64,000 bases of DNA from Sorangium cellulosum (GTDB taxonomy: Bacteria; Myxococcota_A; Polyangia; Polyangiales; Polyangiaceae). A model generated the notes under the pieces. The model was not told where the DNA came from, did not search any database, and was given only the letters and a program-made list of their open reading frames with translations. Shown here piece after piece: positions 1 to 9,988 of the stretch. The translations under genes and the position numbers were made by a program. Every line of letters begins with the position of its first letter. The first letter of the stretch is position 1. The stretch covers positions 10,744,501-10,808,500 of the forward strand of contig NZ_CP012670.1 in the NCBI RefSeq assembly GCF_004135735.1, written 5' to 3'.

Positions 1-1016
1 GCCCCGGGGTCCAGCGCGCCCGCCGCGACCGACGCGCAGAGCTCGGCGACGTCGCCCTCGAGGAGCTCCATGAGCGCCTCGCACTCCGGGTCGCCGAAGC
101 GGACGTTGTGCTCGAGCAGGATGGGGTCGCCCTCCGGCGTGATCATCAGGCCCGCGAACAGCACCCCGCGGAAGGGCCGCCCCTCCGCGCGCATGCCGTC
201 GATCGTCGGCCGGAGGATCTCGCGCTCGACGCGCGCGGCCAGGGCAGGGGTGACGCGGGGGCTCGGCGCGAACGCGCCCATGCCGCCCGTGTTCGGCCCG
301 GTGTCGCCCTCGCCGACCCGCTTGTGATCGCGCGCCGCCGGCAGGACGAAGATCGCCTGGCCGTCGCTGATGGCGTGCAGGCTGGCCTCCTCGCCCCGGA
401 TCGCGTCCTCGAGGATCACGGCCGCGCCGGCGTCGCCGAAGCGGCGCTCGACGAGCATGTCCTTCGCGGCCGCGAGCGCCTCGTCGACGGTCGTCGCGAC
501 GACGACGCCCTTGCCGGCGCAGAGCCCGTCGGCCTTCACGACGATGGGCGCGCCGCGCTCGCGGATGACGCGCGCCGCCTCGTCGAAGGAGCGCGCGATC
601 GTGAACGGAGCGGTCGGGATCCCGTGGCGGGCCGCGAACTCCTTCAGGAACGCCTTCGACCCCTCGAGGCGCGCCGCCTCGCGGCTCGGCCCGAAGACGG
701 CGACGCCCGCGGCGGCGAGCGCGTCGGCGACGCCCGCGCAGAGCGGCGCCTCGGGCCCGACGACGACCAGGTCGACGCGCTCGCGGACGGCGAGGCGGGT
801 CGCCTCCTCGGGCGAGGGCGAGGCCAGCGCGGCGCGGCGGATCGGGGCGCGGCCGGCGCCGCCCGCCGCGTGGGTCCCGGCGTTCCCGGGCGCCACGATC
901 ACCTCGGCGACCGAGGTCGATCGCGCGAGCGCGCGCGCGAGGGCGTGCTCGCGCCCGCCCGAGCCGAGCACGAGGATGCGGCGGTCTGATCGACGGATGT
1001 TCGCGGTGGAGCTCAC
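1..1016 (-). CDS. purD: phosphoribosylamine-glycine ligase (GARS), 3' end outside the window
   Basis: This enzyme joins glycine to 5-phosphoribosylamine with ATP, the second step of de novo purine synthesis in the cytoplasm. About 338 residues are visible. After a roughly 13-residue leader the N-domain begins with the family signature ILVLGSGGREHALA. VDLVVVGPEAPL and FGPSREAARLEGSKAF follow, and then the ATP-grasp domain. The part nearest the window edge reads GVLFAGLMITPEG and HNVRFGDPECEAL, the usual late ATP-grasp motif. The GTG at 1016 is the first start compatible with the conserved N-terminus, but no strong ribosome site is seen, so the leader may be shorter. The gene is transcribed away from the dCMP deaminase gene, with a 276-bp region between them that holds a tandem repeat. 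The C-terminal domain lies beyond base 1. Confidence 0.93.
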   Translation of the reverse strand, partial: MSSTANIRRSDRRILVLGSGGREHALARALARSTSVAEVIVAPGNAGTHAAGGAGRAPIRRAALASPSPEEATRLAVRERVDLVVVGPEAPLCAGVADALAAAGVAVFGPSREAARLEGSKAFLKEFAARHGIPTAPFTIARSFDEAARVIRERGAPIVVKADGLCAGKGVVVATTVDEALAAAKDMLVERRFGDAGAAVILEDAIRGEEASLHAISDGQAIFVLPAARDHKRVGEGDTGPNTGGMGAFAPSPRVTPALAARVEREILRPTIDGMRAEGRPFRGVLFAGLMITPEGDPILLEHNVRFGDPECEALMELLEGDVAELCASVAAGALDPG

Positions 1017-1168
1017 CCCCGCGCGCTACCACGCGGCGCCCCTCGCTGTCGAGGCGCCTCGCGCGGTCGCCGGCCGGCGGGGGCTCCGCGGCGCCCGACA
1101 TCGTGATAGAAGCGCGCCGAGGAGCGCGCGGCGCGGCTCAGCCGGGGTCGGACGCGCGTCGCCGGGCC

Positions 1169-1224
1169 ATCTCGTGAGGGGAATCTCGTGAGAGGAATCT
1201 CTTGAGGGGAATTTCGTGACGGGC
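1169..1224. repeat. 14-bp tandem repeat, four copies
   Basis: Four head-to-tail 14-bp units start at 1169, 1183, 1197 and 1211, with consensus ATCTCGTGAGGGGA and one to a few changes per copy. They lie in the divergent gap between purD and the dCMP deaminase gene, about 70 bp before the deaminase start. Each unit carries a TCGTGA or TCTTGA core. The exact period suggests either a binding-site array or a simple minisatellite. Confidence 0.8.
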
Positions 1225-1292
1225 TCGGAAGGCGGCTCCTTGTGCATTCTGGAGGGGACGACGAACGCGGATCCCCGCCGTGGAGACGAGCG

Positions 1293-1733
1293 ATGACTCA
1301 CCGGGCTTCGTGGGACGAATACTTCATGCGCATCGCCGAGGTCGTCGCGTCGCGGGCGACCTGCGATCGGAAGCACGTCGGCGCGGTGATCGTGCGCGAC
1401 AAGAGCATCCTCGCGACCGGGTACAACGGCTCGATCCGCGGGCTGCCTCACTGCGACGAGGAGGGGCACCTGATCGAGGACGGCCACTGCGTGCGCACGA
1501 TCCACGCCGAGGCCAACGCCATCATCCAGGCCGCGCGGAACGGGGTGCGGATCGACGGCGCGACGATCTACGCCACGGCCTCGCCCTGCTGGGGCTGCTT
1601 CAAGATGATCGCCAACGCGGGGCTCTCGCGGATCGTCTTCGGCGAGTTCTACCGGGACGAGCGCATCTTCCGGTTCGCCACGGAGCTCGGGATCGAGCTC
1701 GCCCCGCTGGCGCGGCGCGAGCCGCCCGCCTGA
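1293..1733 (+). CDS. deoxycytidylate (dCMP) deaminase family protein
   Basis: This is a zinc-dependent deaminase of about 146 residues, the usual size for bacterial dCMP deaminases (ComEB/Dcd-type). It should convert dCMP to dUMP and so feed thymidylate synthesis. The catalytic site is visible as H71-A-E73 and C99-W-G-C102 (motifs TIHAEANAI and SPCWGC). The N-terminal WDEYFMRIAEVVASRATCDR segment is typical of the family. The ATG at 1293 is chosen because GGAG lies just upstream and because conserved residues begin right after it; an ATG 17 codons earlier would add an unconserved leader. The gene stands alone between purD and the SRP RNA gene. Substrate preference within the deaminase superfamily is inferred from family resemblance. 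Confidence 0.88.
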   Translation: MTHRASWDEYFMRIAEVVASRATCDRKHVGAVIVRDKSILATGYNGSIRGLPHCDEEGHLIEDGHCVRTIHAEANAIIQAARNGVRIDGATIYATASPCWGCFKMIANAGLSRIVFGEFYRDERIFRFATELGIELAPLARREPPA

Positions 1734-1785
1734 GGCGTCACGCGGCGGGGGTGGGCGCAGCGCGCTGATGCGACCACAAAAAATA

Positions 1786-1872
<87 letters not shown>

Positions 1873-1902
1873 GTCCCAGGCGCTCACGCCTGACGAGGAC
1901 AC

Positions 1903-1931
1903 TTCGTAGTCGAACCTCGGTTCCTTGTCGA
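1903..1931 (-). promoter_or_regulatory. candidate sigma-70 promoter for the SRP RNA gene
   Basis: On the minus strand TCGACA (1931-1926) and TACGAA (1908-1903) are separated by 17 bp. The predicted start is roughly 25 nt before the mature RNA end, which would need 5' processing. A small perfect hairpin, CAGGCG-TGAG-CGCCTG (1893-1878), lies in this leader. This is a moderate match only. Confidence 0.3.
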
Positions 1932-2102
1932 GCCCCATGGCGCTCGCGGCGCGCTTCTGTCAGGGCATCAGGGTTCAGCGCCGCCGGGGCGCGGCGTCCG
2001 GCGGGCCGGGCTCCTCGTGGCTTCTCCTGGGGCGCTCGGGTCGAAGCGGCGGGGCGCCCGGGACTTGCCTCGTACGGGAAGCCCCGTACGCTTGGAGATG
2101 TC

Positions 2103-2891
2103 GTGGATCCGTTCGATTCCGAGGACGAGGGGCGGGGCAGCCGGCTCATCCCGGCGCTTCTCTTCATAGGCACGGCGGCGCTGGCGGCCGCTGCGCTCCG
2201 GTTCGCCTGGCAGCAGCCGGCGGTCATGGCGGTGGTGCTCGGCGGTGTCCTCGCGTTCGCCGCGGGCCGCTGGCTCGCTCGCCGCAAGCTGCGCAGGCTG
2301 CTCCGCTCGGGCGACGTGCGGTCGGTGCTGCAGCGCTGGTCGCCGACGCTGCACCGCATCCCGCACCCGGCCACGATGGCCCCGCTCATGACGGCCACGG
2401 CGTTCGCGGCGTATGGCTGGGTCGAGAAGGCGCGCGCGGCCATGGCCGCCGCCGAGCGCGGGCCTGCGTGGGACGCGGCGCTCGAGCACCGGCTCTTCCT
2501 CGACACGCTCCTCTACACCTTCGAGGGCGATCGCGACGCGGCGCTCGAGCAGGCGGGGCGCCTGCAGCGCCTCCCCCTCCCGGACGTCAGCTCTGCCTTC
2601 CGCGATCGCGTGGTCACGCTGCGGGCCGCCGCCGGCGCGCTCGCTCGCGCCTTCGCCCACAAGAGCGTGCCGGGCGATCGCGCGCTGCTGGAGCGCGCGA
2701 GCGAGGCCAGCCCGCTCGTGTTCTGGGCGATGCGTTACGCCGCGGCCGTGGTGGCCATCGACGAGGGCGAGCTCGCCCGGGTCGAGGCGCTCCTCGCCAA
2801 CGCGCCGTCGTGGCCGCAGGAGTCCACCTTCCGCGCCTTCCACGACGAGATCGCCGACCGCGCGGGCCTCGCCCGGCCGATGGGCGCCTGA
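2103..2891 (+). CDS. conserved membrane protein of unknown function
   Basis: This is a protein of 262 residues that I do not recognise as a named family. Residues 14-35 and 39-58 form two closely spaced hydrophobic segments (PALLFIGTAALAAAALRFAW and VMAVVLGGVLAFAAGRWLA). A basic stretch (RRKLRRLLRSG) follows. The remaining 190 residues are helical and alanine-rich and look like a TPR-type or solenoid cytoplasmic domain. The GTG at 2103 is taken as the start because GGAG lies about 5 bp upstream; the ATG at 2098 is out of frame. The gene points away from the SRP RNA gene and converges on the thioesterase-like gene. It may be a membrane-anchored helical-repeat adaptor, which is inference only. 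Confidence 0.75.
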   Translation: MDPFDSEDEGRGSRLIPALLFIGTAALAAAALRFAWQQPAVMAVVLGGVLAFAAGRWLARRKLRRLLRSGDVRSVLQRWSPTLHRIPHPATMAPLMTATAFAAYGWVEKARAAMAAAERGPAWDAALEHRLFLDTLLYTFEGDRDAALEQAGRLQRLPLPDVSSAFRDRVVTLRAAAGALARAFAHKSVPGDRALLERASEASPLVFWAMRYAAAVVAIDEGELARVEALLANAPSWPQESTFRAFHDEIADRAGLARPMGA

Positions 2892-2968
2892 CGCACCCGA
2901 GCTCCCGATCCGCGCGCGGAGGCCAGCTTGGCCGGCGTTTCCGCGCTGCGCGCCCGTGTGGGGGCCGC

Positions 2969-3892
2969 TCAGCCCTCGAACAGCGTGCGGATGTAGCAGC
3001 AAGCGCGCGCCTCAGAGGCAGCGCTGGCCGTGCCGTCCGGCGGCTCCGGCACGAACGCGCCGACCGCGCCGAGCGCGCCGCCGATCGTGAACGTGCGCAG
3101 CGCGATCCTCACGCGCATTCCCGCGAAGCACGGCTTGCGGTAGGCGACCTCCACGCGGCGGGCGAGCAGCGCCGTGCTGCGCCCGTGCGCGGCGAAGCGC
3201 CGGAGCGCCGCCTCCGCGAAGATCCGCGGGTACACGAGCGAGTTCACGTGCTGGTTTGCGTCCGTGTGATCGAGGCCGAACGCCACGGCGATCGGATCCA
3301 GGGTCGGCTCGGGATCGAGCGGCTGCGCGCCCTCCGGCAAGCCCATCAGCGACTCCGGTGAGCGCCAGGGGTAGCGCTCCGGCGGCACGGCCGGCAGATC
3401 CGGCGACTCGAAGCGCAGCACCTTGCGCTCCCCCGGCGCCGCGAACGGCCGCGTGAAGACGTGCTCCGCGAACACGCGGCCCGCCGGGATCGGCTCGCCG
3501 GCGCCGGGCGGCGGGCGGCCATAGGTCCGGCTGCGGCGCGCCGTGGCCGAGAGCCACATGGCCAGGATCAGCCGGTTCACGTCGGAGGCGGCGTCCTCGG
3601 TGTGCGCGAGCTGGTAGATGCCGCGCACATGGAGCGGCTCTCGCGCCGCGATCGGACCCTCGCCGCCCTCGATGACGAGGCGCGTGAGGATCGGGATGAT
3701 CCCGTGGGAGCCCATGAGCGCCGCGATGGGGCTCCCGTGGATGAGCTTGCTCCAGATCGCGGGCCCGAGGCCGTGCGGGAGCGCGTCCAGCATCACGTGG
3801 CCGGTCTGGCTCACGTCTTCGAAGCGGAGGTGCATGACGGCCGTCGCCTGCTGCTGCTCGGGGACACGCGGCGCATCGGGGAAGTGATCCAT
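2969..3892 (-). CDS. acyl-ACP thioesterase-like / double hotdog-fold protein
   Basis: This is a protein of 307 residues. The C-terminal half carries DHTDANQHVNSLVYPRIFAE (about 208-227), matching the D-x-N-x-H-x-N signature of acyl-ACP and acyl-CoA thioesterases of the hotdog fold (D211, N213, H215, N217). The N-terminal half (about 20-160) is long enough for a second, degenerate hotdog domain, as in FatA-type thioesterases. The expected role is hydrolysis of an acyl thioester or, if the site is altered, acyl binding. The start at 3892 gives a short hydrophilic leader; the Met at residue 20 (MHLRFEDVSQTG) is a possible alternative. It converges on the membrane-protein gene and is divergent from def. 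The substrate cannot be read from the sequence. Confidence 0.7.
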   Translation of the reverse strand: MDHFPDAPRVPEQQQATAVMHLRFEDVSQTGHVMLDALPHGLGPAIWSKLIHGSPIAALMGSHGIIPILTRLVIEGGEGPIAAREPLHVRGIYQLAHTEDAASDVNRLILAMWLSATARRSRTYGRPPPGAGEPIPAGRVFAEHVFTRPFAAPGERKVLRFESPDLPAVPPERYPWRSPESLMGLPEGAQPLDPEPTLDPIAVAFGLDHTDANQHVNSLVYPRIFAEAALRRFAAHGRSTALLARRVEVAYRKPCFAGMRVRIALRTFTIGGALGAVGAFVPEPPDGTASAASEARACCYIRTLFEG

Positions 3893-4012
3893 GCGCCCTC
3901 TCCATAGCCGACGCAGCCGCTCGCCGCATGATCGGGCCGACGCGGGCAGGCAGAGCGGCGAATCCCGGGGTCACAGGCGTCCGGCGGCGCGGCCGCATGG
4001 TACGATGGCCGC

Positions 4013-4588
4013 GTGACGCTCCTGAAGATCGCCCACATCGGCAACCCCGTCCTCAGGCAGCGCGCGCGCGAGGTCACGCAGGAGGAGCTCTCCTCCCGCG
4101 CCATGCAGGCGTTCATCGACGATCTGGTGGAGACGATGCGCGACGCGAACGGCGCGGGCATCGCCGCCCCGCAGGTCCACGTCCCGGTGCGCGTCTTCGC
4201 CGTCGAGGTGAAGGACAACCCTCGTTATCCGTACAAGCCCAACATTCCGCTCACGATCGTGGTCAATCCGGTGATCGAGCCGCTCACCGAGGAGACGTTC
4301 GAGAACTACGAAGGGTGCCTGAGCGTCCCGAACCTGAGGGGCGTCGTCGATCGCCATACCGAGATCCGGCTGACCGGCCTGGATCGCGACGGGCGGCCGA
4401 TCGATCGCGTCCTGCGCGGGCTCTCGGCGGGCACCTTCCAGCACGAGAAGGACCACGTGGACGGCGTGCTCTTCGTCGATCGCGTGAGGGATCCGCGGAC
4501 GCTCTGCACGTGGGCGGAGTTCGACCGCTACCACAAGCAGGCGTTCGTCGAGCGCATCGTCCCGTTCATCCAGCGGATGGGCGGCTGA
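4013..4588 (+). CDS. def: peptide deformylase
   Basis: This metalloenzyme removes the formyl group from the initiator methionine of new proteins. All three family motifs are present: GAGIAAPQ at 47-54, EGCLSVP with the metal ligand C102, and HEKDH at 144-148 (H144, E145, H148). The length of 191 residues is normal with a short C-terminal tail. The GTG at 4013 is used because an ATG at 4005 is out of frame and conserved residues begin immediately (LLKIAHIGNPVLR). The usual partner fmt is not adjacent. A strong inverted repeat follows the stop and separates it from the convergent DksA-like gene. Confidence 0.96.
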   Translation: MTLLKIAHIGNPVLRQRAREVTQEELSSRAMQAFIDDLVETMRDANGAGIAAPQVHVPVRVFAVEVKDNPRYPYKPNIPLTIVVNPVIEPLTEETFENYEGCLSVPNLRGVVDRHTEIRLTGLDRDGRPIDRVLRGLSAGTFQHEKDHVDGVLFVDRVRDPRTLCTWAEFDRYHKQAFVERIVPFIQRMGG

Positions 4589-4624
4589 GCGGCCTCGCCG
4601 CGGCGATCGCTCGACGCACGGACC

Positions 4625-4653
4625 AGAGCGCTCGGGACGAGCCCGAGCGCTCT
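4625..4653. terminator. bidirectional stem-loop between convergent genes
   Basis: A perfect 12-bp inverted repeat, AGAGCGCTCGGG (4625-4636) and CCCGAGCGCTCT (4642-4653), has a 5-nt loop ACGAG. It sits 36 bp after the def stop and 50 bp from the end of the convergent DksA-like gene, so it can end both transcripts. There is no long T run. Confidence 0.7.
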
Positions 4654-4702
4654 GCTGGAGGCGCGCCTTCGCCAAGGCGGCGCGGGCGTGGCGGCGCCGG
4701 CG

Positions 4703-5206
4703 TCACGAGCCGCCGCCGGTCCGCTCCTCGCGCTCGATCTGCTCCTGGTAGGCGACGCTGTAGCGCGCCCACGGGCGCAGCTTGAGGCGGCGATACCCGA
4801 TGGGCTCGCCGGTGCCCTCGCACATCCCGTAGGTCCCTTCCCTCATCTTGGCCAGCGCGCGATCGATCTCGGCGAGCACCCGGACATCGCGCTCCAGGAG
4901 CTTCGAGGTCAGCGAGGTGGCGCCCTCGGCGTTGGCCTCGTCCATCTCATCGCCCACCTCGCGCGAGATGTCGCGCTCCGCGTGCTGCCGCTCATCGATC
5001 ATGGCGACGAGGCTCGCCCGGCGCTCCTCGAGGGCCTGCCTGAGCTCGGCGAGCTGCTCCGGCGTCAGCTCGGGCAGCTCGACGTCCGGTTCGACCGCCG
5101 GGCGGCGAACGGGCGGCTTCGGCATGGGTGCCGTCGTGGCGCTCCCGGACGCCTCTGGCCGCGCCGGGCTCGTTCCGTTGCGGCTCGCACCTTCACGATT
5201 GGTCAT
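4703..5206 (-). CDS. DksA/TraR-family regulator lacking the zinc-finger cysteines
   Basis: DksA-type proteins enter the RNA polymerase secondary channel and act with ppGpp on promoters. In this protein of 167 residues, 1-45 are disordered and rich in Pro and Ala. Residues 48-120 form the paired coiled coil, and the acidic tip reads DEMDEAN, keeping the family pattern D86-x-x-D89-x-A91. The C-terminal finger region reads YGMCEGTGEPIGYRRLKL, then RPWARYS; only C129 of the usual four zinc cysteines remains, so it should fold without zinc. GAGGAAG lies a few bases before the ATG at 5206. The gene follows the putative lipoprotein gene on the same strand after 151 bp. It is a DksA-like regulator by architecture; its effect on transcription is inferred. 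Confidence 0.85.
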   Translation of the reverse strand: MTNREGASRNGTSPARPEASGSATTAPMPKPPVRRPAVEPDVELPELTPEQLAELRQALEERRASLVAMIDERQHAERDISREVGDEMDEANAEGATSLTSKLLERDVRVLAEIDRALAKMREGTYGMCEGTGEPIGYRRLKLRPWARYSVAYQEQIEREERTGGGS

Positions 5207-5357
5207 TGCTTCCTCTCATCTTTACGGGCAGGCGGGCAATTCGCGTACCGAGCGTGGACGTGGGCGGGCGGCGCACGGGCGATGTCCGGCGGCCGGAGGC
5301 GATGCCGAGCGCGAGCGGTCGCGCTCGGCCCCTCCCTGGATCGGGCGCGTGGCGCGC

Positions 5358-7376
5358 TCAGGGCTTGGTGACGCCGGCCATCTGGAGCCCTGCCACGAGG
5401 AGCGCGCCGATGTCCTCGAGCACGGGCTTCGACAGGGTGAACGAGAGCTCGACGCGCGGAGAACCGCCGCCCCGGGCCTGCGTCGTGAGGAACATCAGCC
5501 CTTCGCCCTTGTGCGGCAGCCTTGCCAGCGCCTCGCCGAACTGCCTCGCCTCCGGGGGCAGCACGCCCGGGCCCGCGCCGGCGTCCGACAGCGTCGAGAG
5601 CATCGTCTGGACGCTCCGGGTGACCGGGGCGAGCGTCATGAAGCCAGCGTAGGGGAATTTCCCGGTCTTCAGCGCCTCGAGCCCCGGGCGCGACGCGAGC
5701 GTCTCGGCCTCCGGCGCGCCCGCCTTCACGATGGCGAGCCGCCTCAGGAGGTCACGCTTGTCGGGCCCGAACGCGATCCACGTCGCCTTGTCCTCGCCCA
5801 TGACCAGGACATGCAGCGTGGCGGTCACGGGCTTGGCCTTGGGGGCCGACTCCGACACGACGCCAGCGCCGACGTCCGGGAGGCCCTTGATCTGGATCTC
5901 GACCGCGAGCGACCCTTTCCCGAGCTCCTTCGGCGCCGGCACCGTCTTGACGGTCGGCAGCTCCTTCGGGTCGATGTCGATGTCCCGGAGCCGCGCGCGC
6001 AGGCCGGTCGTGTTGTAGGCCGTGACGGCGTTCTTCAGGTACTTGACGATCACATCGGGCGCCGCTTCGATGCCGATCAGGTTCCAGCCGACCAGCCCGC
6101 CCATCAGGCCGTTGACGAGCTCGTCCGGCGTCGCTTTCCCGGCCTTCGCGCCGGCCGGCGGCGCCTCGGGGTAGCCATGGGCGGACACGCTGGGGGTGGC
6201 CTGGCTCAGCGGCAGCGAGAGGACGCTGGCGAGCGCCTTGCGATCGGCCGGCTTGCCGATCTTCTCCTTCTCCATCCACCCTTCGAGCATCGCGCGCAGC
6301 GTCTTCAGGATGCCCTCGTACTGCGCGGGGTTGCTGCCGTGGTCGAAGAAGGCGCCGTGGCTGTCCTTGGGCACGCGCCAGTAGAGCGCCGGCGCGGGCC
6401 CGGCGCGGTTCGCGCTGTCGGCGATCGTCCCCGCGAGCCACGACGACTGGCCTCGGAGCTCGAGGCCCGCCGTGAGGCTCACGCAGGCCTGGTCGTCGGC
6501 CCGGAGGTCGATGTCCGCCTTGCTGGCATCGTTGATCAGCGCCTCGAGCTCTCCCTGGACGGCGGTGGCCGCGTCGGTGAGCGCCCGGTCGAACCCGGGG
6601 TGGTCGATGGAGAGCTGGCTCTGCGCGAGGATCGGCAGGCCCCGGAGCTGCTGCTTCGCCATGTCGCCGTACTTCGCGCTGAGCGGGACGAAGCGGAGCT
6701 CGCCGTGGAGGTCGCGCGCCTCGCTCGCGAGCGTCGGCAGCGTGCGCGCGAGGTAGGGCCCGAGGGCCAAGACATCCCGGTCTCGGTCGCCGCAGAGGAG
6801 CCGCGCCGGCGTCGAGCCCGCGGACGCGGCGAGGAAGCAGCTCGACTTCGACGGCTCCTTGCCGCCGATCTTCCACATGCCGGGCTTCACCTCGGTGAGG
6901 GTGGCGCCGGCCTCGATCGCGCCCCTCGCCCGCTCGAGCGACGCGAGCCCGAGCGACACGGCCGCGACCGGGTTGCCCCGCTTCGAGCTGTCGTCGAGCG
7001 CGACGAGCAGGTGCAGCGGCGCATCGAGCGCGACCACCGTGGCGAGCTGGTCCGCGTTGATGGAGGGGCTCACGAGCTCGCTCAGGACGCCCGCGAAGAG
7101 GCCCTGCGCGCCCGACTCGGCGAGCGTCGGAGGCAGCCCGGCGCAGGTGGCGACGCTCGAGAGCGTGGCCGAGGGGTTGCTCCAGCGGAGCACGCCCACG
7201 ATGTCGGCGGGCTCGGCGACGGGGGAGAGATCGTAGGCCGGGCCGGCGGGGGCGGGCTGTGCGGGCGCGACCTGGACCTCGCCACCCCCTGTCGGCGCGG
7301 CAGGCGTGGGGGAGGGCCCACACGCGGTGGGACCGGCCAGCAGGACCAGGGTGGCGAGCGGCAGGAGGGTTCGCAT
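5358..7376 (-). CDS. large putative lipoprotein of unknown function
   Basis: This is a protein of 672 residues that I do not recognise. The first 19 residues (MRTLLPLATLVLLAGPTAC) look like a lipoprotein signal peptide ending at C19, although the residue at -3 is Pro rather than Leu. A Pro/Gly/Ala linker to about residue 48 follows. The remainder is a soluble, mixed alpha/beta protein without a motif I can name. Repeated phrases such as LHLLVALDDSS and VLVMGEDKATWIAFG suggest two related halves. No ribosome site is visible, and a TATAAC box ends 8 bp before the ATG, so the mRNA may be leaderless. It lies between dnaK and the DksA-like gene on the same strand, with a terminator separating it from dnaK. 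Confidence 0.8.
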   Translation of the reverse strand: MRTLLPLATLVLLAGPTACGPSPTPAAPTGGGEVQVAPAQPAPAGPAYDLSPVAEPADIVGVLRWSNPSATLSSVATCAGLPPTLAESGAQGLFAGVLSELVSPSINADQLATVVALDAPLHLLVALDDSSKRGNPVAAVSLGLASLERARGAIEAGATLTEVKPGMWKIGGKEPSKSSCFLAASAGSTPARLLCGDRDRDVLALGPYLARTLPTLASEARDLHGELRFVPLSAKYGDMAKQQLRGLPILAQSQLSIDHPGFDRALTDAATAVQGELEALINDASKADIDLRADDQACVSLTAGLELRGQSSWLAGTIADSANRAGPAPALYWRVPKDSHGAFFDHGSNPAQYEGILKTLRAMLEGWMEKEKIGKPADRKALASVLSLPLSQATPSVSAHGYPEAPPAGAKAGKATPDELVNGLMGGLVGWNLIGIEAAPDVIVKYLKNAVTAYNTTGLRARLRDIDIDPKELPTVKTVPAPKELGKGSLAVEIQIKGLPDVGAGVVSESAPKAKPVTATLHVLVMGEDKATWIAFGPDKRDLLRRLAIVKAGAPEAETLASRPGLEALKTGKFPYAGFMTLAPVTRSVQTMLSTLSDAGAGPGVLPPEARQFGEALARLPHKGEGLMFLTTQARGGGSPRVELSFTLSKPVLEDIGALLVAGLQMAGVTKP

Positions 7377-7384
7377 GAGCGCCC

Positions 7385-7413
7385 GTTATACGGCCCCCGG
7401 ACATCCGAGTCGA
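7385..7413 (-). promoter_or_regulatory. candidate sigma-70 promoter giving a leaderless mRNA
   Basis: On the minus strand TCGACT (7413-7408) and TATAAC (7390-7385) are spaced 17 bp. The -10 box ends only 8 bp before the ATG at 7376, so the predicted transcription start falls at or next to the start codon. No Shine-Dalgarno sequence is present. Confidence 0.45.
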
Positions 7414-7477
7414 CGTCCAACGAGCGCGCCGCGGGGGAAGAGGGCGGCTCCGCCGATCTCCTCGGCGTCGCGAGCGA

Positions 7478-7511
7478 CAAACGAAAACGAGCGCGGCAGA
7501 GGCCGCGCTCG
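7478..7511 (-). terminator. rho-independent terminator after dnaK
   Basis: A 10-bp stem, CGAGCGCGGC (7488-7497) and GCCGCGCTCG (7502-7511), has a 4-nt loop. On the minus strand it is followed by GTTTTCGTTTG. It lies 27 bp after the dnaK stop and isolates dnaK from the downstream lipoprotein gene. Confidence 0.8.
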
Positions 7512-7537
7512 CGCAAGGTCCGCTCACCTCGCGGCGG

Positions 7538-9451
<1,914 letters not shown>

Positions 9452-9606
9452 GACGTGAACCCTCCGAGAAGTGTGTGCGCGACGGCGTGGTAACCGCGGG
9501 GGGCGAGAAGACCCGACCGGTCAGCAGGGGCCGGCTGACAGCTGCCGAGAGCCCCTGCTCCAGAGCCGTCAAATCTGCTGGGAATTCGGATACTTTCGCC
9601 GGTTTT

Positions 9607-9626
9607 CGCGAGCTCGCTGGCTCGCG
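9607..9626. promoter_or_regulatory. inverted repeat near the dnaK transcription start
   Basis: CGCGAGC (9607-9613) and GCTCGCG (9620-9626) form a perfect 7-bp inverted repeat around a 6-nt centre. It lies just downstream of the candidate dnaK -10 box, a position suited to an operator or a 5' leader hairpin. No regulator can be named. Confidence 0.4.
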
Positions 9627-9632
9627 ACCGCG

Positions 9633-9660
9633 AAACTAACCATGTGCACCAGAGCGTCAA
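9633..9660 (-). promoter_or_regulatory. candidate promoter of dnaK
   Basis: On the minus strand TTGACG (9660-9655) and TAGTTT (9638-9633) are 16 bp apart, leaving a leader of about 180 nt before the dnaK ATG at 9451. A sigma-32 consensus is not obvious. Confidence 0.4.
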
Positions 9661-9868
9661 CGCCGGCCCTAGCAATTGTCGTGCGCGCGCCCCCGGGACC
9701 TTGACCGAGGCGCCTCCGGGACGCAGAAGCCGCGTCCGCGCTCCTCGCCCTCAGCGCCACGGGGCGGACCTGGGGCGGGCCCCTGCCGGAGAGGCCAGAG
9801 GACCCAGCTTCACGCGGCGCCCGCGCCGGCGACTCCACGCGGCGCCCGGCGTGCGGACGGCAGCGGGC

Positions 9869-9895
9869 GCGGCGAACGCGGCGAACGCGGCGAAC
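9869..9895. repeat. 9-bp tandem repeat in the dnaK-rpmE gap
   Basis: Three exact copies of GCGGCGAAC lie head to tail. They are in the 537-bp divergent region between dnaK and rpmE, where apart from the promoters, the inverted repeat and this array I see no gene. Confidence 0.6.
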
Positions 9896-9927
9896 GACGA
9901 GCGAGCGATGCGTCTGGAAAGGGCTTC

Positions 9928-9956
9928 TTGCGGCCCCGGACAGTCTGAGCTATAGG
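9928..9956 (+). promoter_or_regulatory. sigma-70 promoter of rpmE
   Basis: TTGCGG (9928-9933) and TATAGG (9951-9956) are spaced 17 bp. The predicted start lies about 25 bp before the ATG at 9989, and AAGGA at 9978-9982 gives the ribosome site. Confidence 0.6.
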
Positions 9957-9988
9957 CGCCCACCCTCGTAACACCCGAAGGACTCACC

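Noticed and set aside
9452..9988. CIRCE element upstream of dnaK
   Set aside because: The TTAGCACTC-N9-GAGTGCTAA pattern was looked for and is not present.
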